Assembly: GCF_002798305.1 (NCBI RefSeq)
Contig: NZ_PCGR01000001.1
Span: forward strand, 682,001 to 746,000
DNA: 64,000 nt
Source: Chryseomicrobium excrementi
GTDB lineage: Bacteria > Bacillota > Bacilli > Bacillales_A > Planococcaceae
Direction: 5' to 3'
The notes under the pieces were generated by a model. That model was given only the letters and a program-made list of their open reading frames with translations. It did not search any database and was not told the DNA's origin. Made by a program: the position numbers and the translations under genes. How positions within the stretch are numbered: the first letter of the stretch is position 1; the number at the start of each line of letters is the position of its first letter. Positions 27,090 through 35,909 of this stretch are shown in pieces.

Positions 27090-27539
27090 TTAGGCTGAAC
27101 AGGCACAACCTCCGCCTGTTCCACAGCCGGTGCCGCATGAGCCTGTCGCACTCTGGAAAAAAGGATTGCTGACAGGTACTTTAATATCTTGAGATACAGC
27201 ATGGGCGACTAGTAAACTGATTTCATCCAACAAATCCTGGACATCGTTCTCAGCAGCTTTTAATTCGGCTACTTGAGGCAACAAGTCCATCTCTCTTTTT
27301 TTAATCCGGATCTGTGTATTGATCGTTTTATAGTCAGGGTGGTATTTCCCGAAGCGCTGTACTTCTTCATACGTCTCTTTCAGACGTGAAAATTCGTGAA
27401 CAACTTTGGCCACTTCAGGAGTCGAATAGACGTCTTGATGGGCTTTATGATAGGCAGATACGATAGCTGAATGCATGAAGAGTTCATTCAACTCATCCAC
27501 ACTCTCAAAAATATCGATCCAATCTGATGACATCTGCAT
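27090..27539 (-). CDS. ylbF: YlbF/RicF family regulator
   Basis: Alpha-helical protein of 149 residues. In B. subtilis YlbF (RicF) forms the RicAFT complex with YmcA and YaaT. That complex carries iron-sulphur clusters and steers RNase Y mRNA maturation as well as entry into competence, biofilm and sporulation. The helical core is seen in VAKVVHEFSRLKETYEEVQR and EISLLVAHAVSQDIKVP. The C-terminus is a Gly/Cys tail, CGTGCGTGGGCACSA, with four Cys that fit cluster or metal binding. Its survival in an apparently asporogenous strain agrees with the RNase Y role being the general one. Confidence 0.9.
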   Translation of the reverse strand: MQMSSDWIDIFESVDELNELFMHSAIVSAYHKAHQDVYSTPEVAKVVHEFSRLKETYEEVQRFGKYHPDYKTINTQIRIKKREMDLLPQVAELKAAENDVQDLLDEISLLVAHAVSQDIKVPVSNPFFQSATGSCGTGCGTGGGCACSA

Positions 27540-27591
27540 GATGATCCCTCCCGTTTCATCATACCAAATTTTGATAAAGGGGCAAACCGAG

Positions 27592-28080
27592 ATGCAATCT
27601 ACAACTTCTATTCAACACTTTTACGAGACCGCTTCTGCTACCGAAAAAGAGCTACTCGACCAATTTGTTCAAGGGCTAGAAAAAAAACGACAAGGCGTTT
27701 ATAGCACCTATGTGAATGCAGCGTTTCAATTCGATATTTCATTCCCAGAAGAGACATGCAAAGTGACAATGCCGGTCACCCCGATGACTACGAATTCGTT
27801 CGGTATGCCTCACGGGGGCGTTATTGCAACACTGATCGACAATGCGATGGGATTCCTAGTGAATAAAGACTTACGTCCAACCGGCAAAGGTGCGGTAACT
27901 ACCAATTTGACGATCCACTACACGAAGGCAACAACTGAACCATTCGTTTATAGTGTAGCTTCTTATTTACATAAAGGAAGCCAGACAATGGTTTTAGAAG
28001 CATCAGCTTATGATTCTAGAGACCGCCGCATCGCTTACGCTACAGGATCTTTCTTTGTGATTGATCTTCCCACTCGATAA
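27592..28080 (+). CDS. PaaI-type hotdog thioesterase
   Basis: Acyl-CoA thioesterase-like protein of 162 residues. The hotdog signature TTNSFGMPHGGVIATLIDNAMGF carries the Gly-rich helix and catalytic-type residues. TTNLTIHYTKATTEPFVYSV and RIAYATGSFFV form later strands. I take the ATG at 27592 (MQSTTSIQHFYE), preceded by AAAGGGG; the longer frame to 27475 runs into the ylbF promoter. The substrate is unknown. It converges on the murE-like remnant, whose last codons overlap its 3' end. Confidence 0.85.
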   Translation: MQSTTSIQHFYETASATEKELLDQFVQGLEKKRQGVYSTYVNAAFQFDISFPEETCKVTMPVTPMTTNSFGMPHGGVIATLIDNAMGFLVNKDLRPTGKGAVTTNLTIHYTKATTEPFVYSVASYLHKGSQTMVLEASAYDSRDRRIAYATGSFFVIDLPTR

Positions 28081-28500
28081 CCACTTTTAGATCACTATAC
28101 GGAATGTGCAATCGCCGAAATTCGATAGAACGTTCATCGCCTTTTCCAACTATAAAAATCGTCTGATTTTGTGAAGCCACCTCTAATGCGTACCAGATTG
28201 CCACTCGCCTATACGGCATAACGAGTGCGTCTGGTGCGCATTTTTGCATATCTAAAATAGGTTGCAAAGCATCTACATTCGAGGGTTGTCGAGCGTAAGA
28301 ACCACTAAAGAGGCGAGACGACTAGCAATCTGCGCCATCTCACATCTTTTGAGTCTGTTGCGGTCTCCTCCACAGCCTAAGATGACCATTCGGTCTCCTT
28401 GGAACCGAATTCCTAGTGTCCCTAAAGTAGCGACTGAACAAAGCTTCGTGTGCGACAGGATTGAAGAAATGGTAGAGAATAGAAATTTGTTCGCAAACAG
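28040..28500 (-). pseudogene. murE: 5'-truncated, internally deleted murE-like ligase remnant (DNPR type)
   Basis: Fragments of a UDP-MurNAc-tripeptide ligase on the minus strand. From 28500 one frame reads SILSHTKLCSVATLGTLGIR, which fits the segment just after the ATP loop. It then jumps in frame (internal deletion) to MVILGCGGDRNRLKRCEMAQ and ASLVVLTLDNPR, the amino-acid-binding region. After a one-base deletion come LQPILDMQKCAPDALV and TIFIVGKGDERS (normally GKGHE). The N-terminal domain and ATP loop are missing. DNPR is the motif of meso-diaminopimelate-adding MurE; staphylococcal lysine-adding MurE has DNPA. It lies back-to-back with the aspartokinase fragment. Confidence 0.8.
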
Positions 28501-28844
28501 TAGAAGAGTTTCCGGTCACCATCATTCCAGGGTTTCACTTTCTTTCAGAGGATGGTCTCTTAAAAACATTTGGACATGGCGGTAGTGATTTCACAGCACT
28601 CCTCTATGCTGCCTACTTTGAGTGCGAAGCATTGTTTTATAAAGATGTTCCAGGAGCTTATTATCCACTAGGCTTTGCAACGCTCGTTCAGTCTTTAAAT
28701 CACAATCAACAATGCGAACTGGAAGTATTACAACAGCAAGCAGCTGAATTTGCTAGACAAAAAAATATACCACTCTCCATCATGTCGTTTCAGACATCAG
28801 AAAGTGGCACGCTTATTCGGTCTCCGGTTCCGAAAGCTCTATAA
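28476..28844 (+). pseudogene. 5'-truncated aspartokinase-like remnant
   Basis: An open frame of about 122 codons without a usable start, bounded upstream by a stop at 28473. It reads VEEFPVTIIPGFHFLSEDG, FGHGGSDFTALLYAAYFECE (aspartokinases have GRGGSD), LFYKDVPGAYYP and AAEFARQKNIPLSIMSFQTS with a final SGTLI. This is the C-terminal half of the aspartokinase catalytic domain; the N-terminal kinase core and any ACT domains are absent. Its upstream end abuts the murE-like fragment and its 3' end overlaps ylbC by 32 bases. Such a kinase feeds diaminopimelate and lysine synthesis. Confidence 0.72.
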
Positions 28845-29886
28845 AATTCTGTGTATAGAACTCAGAGAAGACACCGATTCCTATATGAGTGTAAGAAGAT
28901 TCTAAGATGGTCTCTCTATGTTCTTTCGAGTTCATCCAACCGTTAATTGCTTCTATGGGATCACGGTAAAGAGCCGCGCTGTTTCCGCCGGCTTTTTTAA
29001 ATGGGATTTGGTACTCCTCTAACTTGTCTTCGTATTTAGAGAGCTCAAACTCTCCTTGCATGACTGTTTCACTTTTAGCAAGTTCTTCACTATAGTTACG
29101 TGCAATCTCTGCAAGTGATGGATAAGGTAGTAGCGGTTCTTCACCATGTCTCAATCGGTAAAGATTGGTAAGATCCATCAATTCTCGTTCTGCAGCTCGG
29201 TCTACAGCATTTTGGATGGATGAGGTCGGATAAATGGTCTCAATCATCTCACCCTCATAATACGTATCATAAGCTCGGTGCTGCAACAAAACTTCTGGAG
29301 TGATGAAGCGCACCCCTTCTAATTCGTTATCAAATGTGTCTATATAGAGTTGTGCAAAAATGCCTTCATATTGGACTAGGATCCGCCGCTGAGTATCCGC
29401 TGGAGTTAGGGAGAAAACGTACGAACTGTCTCCAAGCTCAATACCAATCTCAGGTAGTACAATGGTGAAGCGGTAAATATCATCTAAACTTTGACCAATT
29501 TTGTATGGTGTGACTTTGGCATTTTCACCTGCTGAATACACTTGATTGATGATACCATCCTCAACTCCAACCATTTGGTAGCTGTTTAGACGGTCCTTAT
29601 AAATATGCCACTCGTAATTATAGAGAGAAGGTTCGATTCGTTGCGCCTCTCCGTAAACCGCTTTCCACGCGTCGATGGTCTTTCCTACAAATGTAGAGAC
29701 TCCTTCTTTCGGTCGAGAGAAAACATTGTAATCAGGTGTTGTCTCTGTCAGATTTTCTTGAGGCAGGACTTGTCCTGTCTGTCTTTCTTCTGTTAGCAAC
29801 TCATTTTCTTGTACTGGCCGATCAAATAGGATGAAAGCAAAGATCACAATGGCAGTGGCAATAAATAGTTTAGCTAGATTGTTCAT
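28813..29886 (-). CDS. ylbC: CAP-domain protein YlbC
   Basis: Membrane-anchored or secreted protein of 357 residues. It has an N-terminal hydrophobic anchor (residues 5-22), a CAP-associated domain (about 60-215, with VGKTIDAWKAVYGEAQRIEP and GQSLDDIYRFTIVL) and a C-terminal CAP/SCP domain. The latter has AVDRAAERELMDLTNLYRLR, PYPSLAEIARNYSEELAKSE and NSKEHRETILESSYTHIGIG. The function is unknown; CAP domains occur in many secreted proteins. B. subtilis ylbB, ylbD and ylbE, its neighbours there, are absent here. Confidence 0.9.
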   Translation of the reverse strand: MNNLAKLFIATAIVIFAFILFDRPVQENELLTEERQTGQVLPQENLTETTPDYNVFSRPKEGVSTFVGKTIDAWKAVYGEAQRIEPSLYNYEWHIYKDRLNSYQMVGVEDGIINQVYSAGENAKVTPYKIGQSLDDIYRFTIVLPEIGIELGDSSYVFSLTPADTQRRILVQYEGIFAQLYIDTFDNELEGVRFITPEVLLQHRAYDTYYEGEMIETIYPTSSIQNAVDRAAERELMDLTNLYRLRHGEEPLLPYPSLAEIARNYSEELAKSETVMQGEFELSKYEDKLEEYQIPFKKAGGNSAALYRDPIEAINGWMNSKEHRETILESSYTHIGIGVFSEFYTQNFIELSEPETE

Positions 29887-29948
29887 TTGCTCTCACCTCT
29901 TTCTAGTTTCAGTATAGCAGGGCTCCCCTTTCTGACACAATGTTGTCA

Positions 29949-29977
29949 TTGCATCCAGGGCTTTTTTCCGCTACTAT
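29949..29977 (+). promoter_or_regulatory. Promoter of the YugN-like gene
   Basis: TTGCAT, a 17-base spacer and TACTAT lie about 43 bases before the start codon of the YugN-like gene. Confidence 0.6.
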
Positions 29978-30019
29978 TAAGTAGAAGAAATAGGGTATTT
30001 ACCTTAAGGAGGGTGTTCC

Positions 30020-30385
30020 ATGTATTTTGAAAATACTGGTCTAGAAGGCATGGTAGTAGATTTAAATCTACTGGATGACATTATGAACAAGCATGGAATG
30101 GTACGTGCTGGTGCATGGGACTATGAGCGTGCTACGTATGACAAAAAATTTGTAATTCGTGAAGGCACATATTACCTTCGCGTATTCACGTATACAACAG
30201 ATGGCGACGTTGGTGCACATGATGCAATGATGACGTTAATGAAACCTGTTGTAGGTAAACACTATTATCCACATGGTGTGGAGTATGGTGAAGATGAAGT
30301 GTTCCCAAAACACTTACTTAAATCATGTGAACAGACACTTGCAGCGATTAAAGCAGAGCTACACGCATTTGAAATTCACGCATAA
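30020..30385 (+). CDS. ylbA: YugN-like family protein (YlbA)
   Basis: Cytosolic protein of 121 residues of the YugN-like family, function unknown. Conserved parts are MYFENTGLEGMVVDLNLLDD, RAGAWDYERATYDKKFVI, TYYLRVFTYTTDGDVGAHDA and the C-terminal KHLLKSCEQTLAAIKAEL. A strong AAGGAGG ribosome site precedes it and a terminator follows at once, so it is a single-gene unit. The name follows B. subtilis ylbA, which occupies the same region. Confidence 0.8.
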   Translation: MYFENTGLEGMVVDLNLLDDIMNKHGMVRAGAWDYERATYDKKFVIREGTYYLRVFTYTTDGDVGAHDAMMTLMKPVVGKHYYPHGVEYGEDEVFPKHLLKSCEQTLAAIKAELHAFEIHA

Positions 30386-30392
30386 TTGAAAG

Positions 30393-30419
30393 AGAGTAGA
30401 CTGAGCTCTACTCTTTTTT
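30393..30419 (+). terminator. Terminator after ylbA
   Basis: AGAGTAG / CTACTCT arms around an eight-base loop, followed by TTTTT, eight bases after the stop codon. Confidence 0.85.
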
Positions 30420-30445
30420 ATTACCTAAATAAAGGAGCGCCTGTA

Positions 30446-31507
30446 GTGAAAGTGAAACGATTTGATCGTCCTCTGATACGCAATACGGTCATCTTCATCA
30501 TTTTGGCCATACTTGCTTTTGTCATTCTGCCTGTTTCGGTTCCCATCATTTTGGCTCTTTTAGTAGCCATATTTGTAGAACCACTTGTTGAATTTATTCA
30601 AAATCGCTTCAAAGTTACCAGAAAGACTTCCGTGATAATAAACTATACAGTGACATTTGGTTTGTTCATTCTATTGTTCTACTTTGTGATTACATCTTTG
30701 ATTGCACGAGTTATTGATTGGTCAAAAGCATTTCCTTCGTATTTAAATGACTTAGGTGGCATCTGGATCAATATTCAAAGCAGAATGTTCGATATGACAC
30801 AAGGTTTGCCACTAGAAGTCGTCAACTCCATTCAAAAAGAAGTGGATTCCACTCTCTCAGACATTCAAGAGTCTTTATTAGCCATCGTCAATTATGAAAA
30901 CATTACGGCTCTCGCAACCGAGCTACCTAGCTTACTTGTTAGCTTTATCGTCTTCTTAATTGCATTGTTCTTATTCATGCTTGATCTCCCTATGCTACGA
31001 GGAAAGTTTTTCCGCTACTTCTCAAACGAAACAGCAGATAAAATCCTTTTTATGTATTCAGGAATTAAACGAGTCATCTTTGGGTTTATGAAAGCTCAGA
31101 TTTTAGTGAGTTTCATTATATTATTTGTTAGTTTGATTGGCCTTTATATCATTATTCCGGAATATGCACTCGTCATGTCGATTGTGATTTGGATCATTGA
31201 TGTCATTCCAATTTTAGGATCTATTATTGTCTTGGCACCTTGGGCTATCGGAGCGTTTGCTATGGGCAACTTTGCGCTTGGTACTAAACTTTCGATACTG
31301 GCTGTCATCTTATTGATTATCCGCCGTTCTGTGGAACCAAAAGTAATGGGTGCTCAAATGGGCTTGTCTCCATTAGCAGTTTTAATTGCCATGTTTATTG
31401 GTGCGAAACTTTTTGGACTTGCTGGATTCATTGTAGGTCCATTAGTAGTCATCATTTTTACTACGGCTAAGGAAGCCGGCATTATCAAACTTGATTTTAA
31501 ACTGTAA
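30446..31507 (+). CDS. AI-2E family membrane permease
   Basis: Membrane protein of 353 residues of the AI-2E/PerM exporter family, with about eight helices and a large loop (about 115-165) after the first three. The family region VIWIIDVIPILGSIIVLAPW lies near residue 250 and GLAGFIVGPLVVIIFTTAKE at the end. I take the GTG at 30446 (VKVKRFDRPLIRN), with AAAGGAG upstream; codons before it overlap the ylbA terminator. The substrate is not predictable; the family name does not imply autoinducer-2 transport here. Confidence 0.85.
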   Translation: MKVKRFDRPLIRNTVIFIILAILAFVILPVSVPIILALLVAIFVEPLVEFIQNRFKVTRKTSVIINYTVTFGLFILLFYFVITSLIARVIDWSKAFPSYLNDLGGIWINIQSRMFDMTQGLPLEVVNSIQKEVDSTLSDIQESLLAIVNYENITALATELPSLLVSFIVFLIALFLFMLDLPMLRGKFFRYFSNETADKILFMYSGIKRVIFGFMKAQILVSFIILFVSLIGLYIIIPEYALVMSIVIWIIDVIPILGSIIVLAPWAIGAFAMGNFALGTKLSILAVILLIIRRSVEPKVMGAQMGLSPLAVLIAMFIGAKLFGLAGFIVGPLVVIIFTTAKEAGIIKLDFKL

Positions 31508-31541
31508 AAAAACCTTTCTGAACGATATGTTCAGAAAGGTT
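31505..31541. terminator. Bidirectional terminator between the permease and ctaM
   Basis: Long arms AACCTTTCTGAAC / GTTCAGAAAGGTT with A- and T-runs on both sides, between convergent genes. Confidence 0.9.
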
Positions 31542-31545
31542 TATT

Positions 31546-32007
31546 TTAATTACCAAGTATAGCTTTAAATACAGAAGTGGTTTCTCCGCCTTCATAAAAT
31601 ACATATAGTAGCATGTATACAGCTACACCAGTAATGGCTACGAAGAACCACACTACCGATGTGATAGGACCCCATTTACGGTGTTTCTCGATGTTGTTTT
31701 TAAGTCCCAAGTAAAGTGTCGTCAAACCGAACACTGCACCTGTAGTAGCTAGAATAATGTGGAAAATTAAGAACAGCGTGTAATAGATTTTGATATCATC
31801 TGGTCCACCAAACGCGGTATTTCCAATAAATAGCGTTCGTGATACATAGATTATGAAAAACGTTAGCGCAGACACAGCAGCTGCAAGCATAGTCTTTTTA
31901 TGAGCTTCGATTTTGCGTTGTTTAATAAAAGCCCATCCGATGGCTACAAGTACTGCACTTAAAACGATAAAAAATGTACTGATCGTTGGTAGTAGTGGTA
32001 ACGACAT
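31546..32007 (-). CDS. ctaM: DUF420 protein, CtaM/YozB-like
   Basis: Membrane protein of 153 residues with four to five helices (PTISTFFIVLSAVLVAIGWA, AVSALTFFIIYVSRTLF, FLIFHIILATTGAVFGLTTL, WFFVAITGVAVYMLLYVF). The motif KIEAHKKTM with its conserved His is present. In Staphylococcus aureus CtaM is needed for maturation of a haem-A oxidase; its position at the end of the cta cluster fits that role. It is 21 bases after ctaG. Confidence 0.85.
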   Translation of the reverse strand: MSLPLLPTISTFFIVLSAVLVAIGWAFIKQRKIEAHKKTMLAAAVSALTFFIIYVSRTLFIGNTAFGGPDDIKIYYTLFLIFHIILATTGAVFGLTTLYLGLKNNIEKHRKWGPITSVVWFFVAITGVAVYMLLYVFYEGGETTSVFKAILGN

Positions 32008-32028
32008 AGTTGCTCTTCCCTCAATTCC

Positions 32029-32934
32029 TTAAGCTTTTGTTTGCAAGTCACGGAGTGCTTGTTCCGTAATTTCATCTGCATTTTCTTGTTCATTTTTATA
32101 CCAATCAAAGAAAACACTAGATAACAGCACTGCATAAATCAGTTCTTGAATAATTTTCATGATGATACCACCAAGTTGTTGGTCTTCAATAGCTGACATA
32201 GCAGAGAATAACTCGGGACCTGAAAGAGACAGGCCGGACAACGTTTCGGATGGTACACAGAGCTCCATAGCTTTTAGCCAAGCATCAGCATCCGTATAAG
32301 TAGCATACATCGGGTTACTAGCAAAAATAATCAGAGCACAAGCGGGTGTAATCAAAACAGCACTTCCGATAATAAAGCCAATCTTTTTTAATCCGTGTAA
32401 TGTCTTTTGATTTCTTGTCACATCAATGACCGACCACCACATGAAGAAGGCGGTTAGAAATAAGGCAAATGTGACTGCAGTATGCAAAGCCTCACTCATC
32501 TTAATTTGATCTAATACCATAGGGATATGGTAAATGGAAAAGAATGCACTAAAGACAATCAAAGCAAGTAGCGGTTTCGTGACAAAATTAAATAGACGCG
32601 CGAAGGTTTGATTTCTAAACATACCTTCCCAAACCCACCAAGGAATTCCCTTCATTAGCAGAATAGGAATTAACAATAGTAAAATTGCCATCTGAGCCAT
32701 ATGGACTGAGAACATGATGTGACCTAGCAAATCAATTGGTGAACCTTTAACGATATAGAGTAAGATGATTCCGCTTAGAAAATAGGCCTTCTCTTTCGTC
32801 CCGACTGGCTCTGACTCTTTAAAAAGAGAACGACCAGATCCTATCAAATAGAAATAACCAATTACAACGAGTAGTAGTATATAAATCAAATAAGGGCTCC
32901 AGTTAGCTACGAAGCCAAAAGTCGATAATGACAA
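32029..32934 (-). CDS. ctaG: Cytochrome c oxidase assembly factor CtaG
   Basis: Integral membrane assembly factor for cytochrome caa3 oxidase, Bacillus type (unrelated to Cox11). From a TTG at 32934 (LSLSTFGFVANWSPYLIYIL) it has 301 residues and seven helices; AAGGAG and GAGGTGG lie just upstream. The longer frame to 33072 runs over the ctaF terminator and has no ribosome site. Metal-binding-type histidines appear in HIMFSVHMAQMAILLLL and FFSIYHIPMVLDQ. The C-terminus FDWYKNEQENADEITEQA is cytosolic. Confidence 0.9.
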   Translation of the reverse strand: MSLSTFGFVANWSPYLIYILLLVVIGYFYLIGSGRSLFKESEPVGTKEKAYFLSGIILLYIVKGSPIDLLGHIMFSVHMAQMAILLLLIPILLMKGIPWWVWEGMFRNQTFARLFNFVTKPLLALIVFSAFFSIYHIPMVLDQIKMSEALHTAVTFALFLTAFFMWWSVIDVTRNQKTLHGLKKIGFIIGSAVLITPACALIIFASNPMYATYTDADAWLKAMELCVPSETLSGLSLSGPELFSAMSAIEDQQLGGIIMKIIQELIYAVLLSSVFFDWYKNEQENADEITEQALRDLQTKA

Positions 32935-33032
32935 GGTGGACCACCTCTCCTTAAGTATGTCGCTACTTGTATTATAGCCTTGCCCCAAGTGAACATTCAA
33001 TGAACAGAGCGTGAACAATATTATTCCATAAT

Positions 33033-33060
33033 AAAAAGGGCCCCAGAGGGACCCCCTTTT
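33033..33060 (-). terminator. Terminator after ctaF
   Basis: GGGTCCC-TCT-GGGGCCC hairpin followed by TTTTT on the minus strand. It lies directly after the ctaF stop, separating ctaCDEF from ctaG. Confidence 0.85.
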
Positions 33061-33062
33061 GA

Positions 33063-33398
33063 TTACCACCATACAATCGTTAAGAAAGTAATAACGAATG
33101 TGAATCCGAACAACGCACCGCTATAAAGGAAAAACGCAGGCATATTGTGGCCTTTTTCACTCATGTGCATGAAGTAGTAAAGTTGCAACACAACTTGTAT
33201 TGCAGCAAGCAACAAGATGACTGGACCTACGTAATAGGCAGACATTCCAGCTGCAACCGCGGCAAAAGCGATAAATGTTAAGAAAATCATGATTGCAAAT
33301 GTCACAACTTGCATTTGCATTGTCTGTGAACGTTTACGACGCGCATATTCATATTGCGTCTTATTTTTTGCAACCACTACATGTGTATCGTGACCCAT
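33063..33398 (-). CDS. ctaF: Cytochrome c oxidase subunit IVB (CtaF)
   Basis: Small subunit of caa3 oxidase, 111 residues, with a basic N-terminus (YEYARRKRSQTMQMQ) and three helices. The family segment VQVVLQLYYFMHMSEKGHN lies near residue 75. It starts one base after the ctaE stop, so it is the fourth gene of the oxidase operon. Confidence 0.92.
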   Translation of the reverse strand: MGHDTHVVVAKNKTQYEYARRKRSQTMQMQVVTFAIMIFLTFIAFAAVAAGMSAYYVGPVILLLAAIQVVLQLYYFMHMSEKGHNMPAFFLYSGALFGFTFVITFLTIVWW

Positions 33399-33399
33399 C

Positions 33400-34026
33400 T
33401 TAACTCATCACTCCCATCAAGTATACTACTGTGAAGATGAATACCCACACAACATCGATGAAGTGCCAGTATAGTGAAGCAGTATAGTATTTTTGAGCCG
33501 TGTAAATTGATAATCCACGTTTTGCATTACGAAGCATCAACAGGATAATCCATCCTAATCCGATGACTACGTGCAACCCGTGCGTTCCGACTAAGGTAAA
33601 GAAGGAAGAAGAGAACGCACTTTGTGAATAAGTGAAACCGATGTGTACATAGTGATAGAACTCATAAATTTCTAGAGCTAAGAATCCAAATCCAAGAAGG
33701 ACCGTAATGGCCATCCACGTTTGAACACCGCGGAAATTAAAGTTTTTCATATGGTACATTGCATAAACAGATGTCAAAGATGAAGTTAATAGTAACATCG
33801 TCATGACAAAAACTAATGGTAGTTCAAACAAAGACTGTGTAGTAAATTCCATACCTTCAGGTCCTTTGTTTTTAAGAGCCAAGTATGTTGCAAACAAACT
33901 TGCGAACAGTACAGTCTCTCCACCAAGGAATAGCCAGAAGCCTAAGAATTTATTCTTACCTTCAAGATTTGCCGTTTCCGGATGTTCCGGCCACGTTTGA
34001 GGGGTATATTTCACTTCTTCAGCCAT
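33400..34026 (-). CDS. ctaE: Cytochrome c oxidase subunit III (CtaE)
   Basis: Oxidase subunit III, 208 residues, five helices. Conserved segments are KFLGFWLFLGGETVLFASLF, MYHMKNFNFRGVQTWM, FFTLVGTHGLHVVIGLGWI and YWHFIDVVWVFIFTVVYL. Its ATG overlaps the ctaD stop (TAATG), so translation is coupled to subunit I. Confidence 0.96.
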   Translation of the reverse strand: MAEEVKYTPQTWPEHPETANLEGKNKFLGFWLFLGGETVLFASLFATYLALKNKGPEGMEFTTQSLFELPLVFVMTMLLLTSSLTSVYAMYHMKNFNFRGVQTWMAITVLLGFGFLALEIYEFYHYVHIGFTYSQSAFSSSFFTLVGTHGLHVVIGLGWIILLMLRNAKRGLSIYTAQKYYTASLYWHFIDVVWVFIFTVVYLMGVMS

Positions 34027-35891
34027 TAGTAGTTACCCCCTTTGTGATCCATTAAATCTTCTTTATGAATGTGATACCCGTGATCATCTTTCAATGAACG
34101 AGTAGCCATAGAAGCTAATGTAATACCAAGACCGATGACTAGGACTGGCACAGCCCAAGCCTTTTCCCCATTGTATAATGCACCAAATGCTGCAATGAAT
34201 AATCCAAGTGACATTACGAAAGGAATGAACGAGTTGTTTGGCATGTGAATATCGCTAAGTGGCTCAGCATAACTCATACCTTCTTTGTTGCCTTCTTGTT
34301 TTTCAATCCAGAATGTATCTAGACCACGAACAAGTGGTGTACGTTTAAAGTTGTAGAATGGCACTGGTTGTGGAATCGCCCACTCAAGTGTGCGTCCATC
34401 TTTCCAAGGGTCATTTCCAACTGGAACGTTTTTCACTGTAGTCATCACAATGTTGATTACTAGTACGATGACACCGATTGCCATCAAGATTGCACCCATT
34501 GAACTGATAAAGTTGAATAGATCCCATCCTTGCCCTTCAATAAATGTGTAAACACGACGCGGCATCCCCATTAGACCTAAGAAGTGCTGAATAAAGAATG
34601 TTGCGTGGAAGCCTAGGAAGAAGAACCAGAATGTAATTTTTCCTAATTTTTCACTTAACATTGTGTTGAACATTAAAGGCCAGTACAAGTGAAGACCAGC
34701 TAAAATCGCAAGTACTACTCCACCAACGATTACATAGTGGAAGTGAGCTACGATAAAGTACGAATCGTGCAGTTGATAATCAAGTGGTGCAGCTGCCTGC
34801 ATAACACCTGTTACCCCACCTGCTACGAACGATGGAATGAATCCAAGCGCGTATAGCATTGGTGTAGTCACTTTAATGCTACCGCCCCAGATAGTAAGTA
34901 GCCAGTTAAAGATTTTAACACCAGTTGGAACAGCAATAGCCATTGTTGCTACAGCGAAGATTGCGTTTGCTGTTGGCCCAAGACCTACTGTGAACATGTG
35001 GTGAGCCCATACCATGAATCCTAAGAAACCGATAAGAACAGTTGCGAATACCATCGCTGAGTAACCGAATAGACGCTTACGTGAAAAGATGGCAAAGATT
35101 TCAGAGAAAATACCGAAAGCCGGTAAAATCAAGATGTATACTTCCGGGTGACCAAAGATCCAGAATAAGTGCTCCCAGATAATTGTGTTTCCACCCATAG
35201 TGTGATCAAAGAAGTTGGCTCCAAACATGCGGTCAAAGATCAAGAAGAATAGACCGATTGTTAATGGAGGGAAAGCGAAAAGAATTAGTGCAGATGCGAC
35301 AAACGTAGTCCATGTAAATAGTGGCATACGCATATATGTCATACCAGGTGCACGCATGTTAATGATTGTTACTAGGAAGTTGATCCCGGCGATATATGTA
35401 CCTGCCCCGGAAATCTGAAGTCCAAGCGCATAGAAGTCAATACCATGACCTGGAGAATACAAGGATAGAGATGCATAAGATGTCCACCCTGCATCAGGTG
35501 CCCCACCCATGAACCAAGATAAGTTTAGGAAGATTCCACCGAAGAAGAACAACCAGAAACCAAGTGAGTTTAGGAATGGGAATGCTACGTCACGCGCTCC
35601 AATTTGCAAAGGAACAACGGCGTTCATATATCCAAATAATATCGGCATGGCTGCAAGGAAAATCATTGTCGTACCATGCATGGTAAGAATTTCATTATAA
35701 AGTCCGGCACTTAAGAAGCTGTTGTCCGGAACAGCTAACTGGATACGGATCAACATTGCCTCGATACCACCGACAACGAAGAAGAACCCACCAGATGCTA
35801 AATAAAGGATGGCAATCTTTTTATGGTCTACGGTAGTTAACCAGTCCCATAAAGCAGAGCCAAAGCCTTTTTTCTGTGCGATTGCGCTCAC
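34026..35891 (-). CDS. ctaD: Cytochrome c oxidase subunit I (CtaD)
   Basis: Catalytic haem-copper subunit of the aa3/caa3 oxidase, 621 residues. Haem a and the haem a3-CuB centre are ligated by visible histidines: [31 protein letters not shown] (with the Tyr cross-linked to His in this family), [11 protein letters not shown] and [14 protein letters not shown]. The proton channel Asn/Asp region [20 protein letters not shown] is present. A long C-terminal extension (about 490-621) with extra helices is typical of the Bacillus type. It is preceded by ctaC, 18 bases upstream. Confidence 0.98.
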   Translation of the reverse strand: MSAIAQKKGFGSALWDWLTTVDHKKIAILYLASGGFFFVVGGIEAMLIRIQLAVPDNSFLSAGLYNEILTMHGTTMIFLAAMPILFGYMNAVVPLQIGARDVAFPFLNSLGFWLFFFGGIFLNLSWFMGGAPDAGWTSYASLSLYSPGHGIDFYALGLQISGAGTYIAGINFLVTIINMRAPGMTYMRMPLFTWTTFVASALILFAFPPLTIGLFFLIFDRMFGANFFDHTMGGNTIIWEHLFWIFGHPEVYILILPAFGIFSEIFAIFSRKRLFGYSAMVFATVLIGFLGFMVWAHHMFTVGLGPTANAIFAVATMAIAVPTGVKIFNWLLTIWGGSIKVTTPMLYALGFIPSFVAGGVTGVMQAAAPLDYQLHDSYFIVAHFHYVIVGGVVLAILAGLHLYWPLMFNTMLSEKLGKITFWFFFLGFHATFFIQHFLGLMGMPRRVYTFIEGQGWDLFNFISSMGAILMAIGVIVLVINIVMTTVKNVPVGNDPWKDGRTLEWAIPQPVPFYNFKRTPLVRGLDTFWIEKQEGNKEGMSYAEPLSDIHMPNNSFIPFVMSLGLFIAAFGALYNGEKAWAVPVLVIGLGITLASMATRSLKDDHGYHIHKEDLMDHKGGNY

Positions 35892-35909
35892 AGTTTCTAC
35901 CTCCTTCGA

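Noticed and set aside
28262-28585. 107-codon plus-strand frame opposite the murE-like remnant
   Set aside because: Antisense to recognisable MurE sequence and switches frame relative to the aspartokinase remnant; not a gene.
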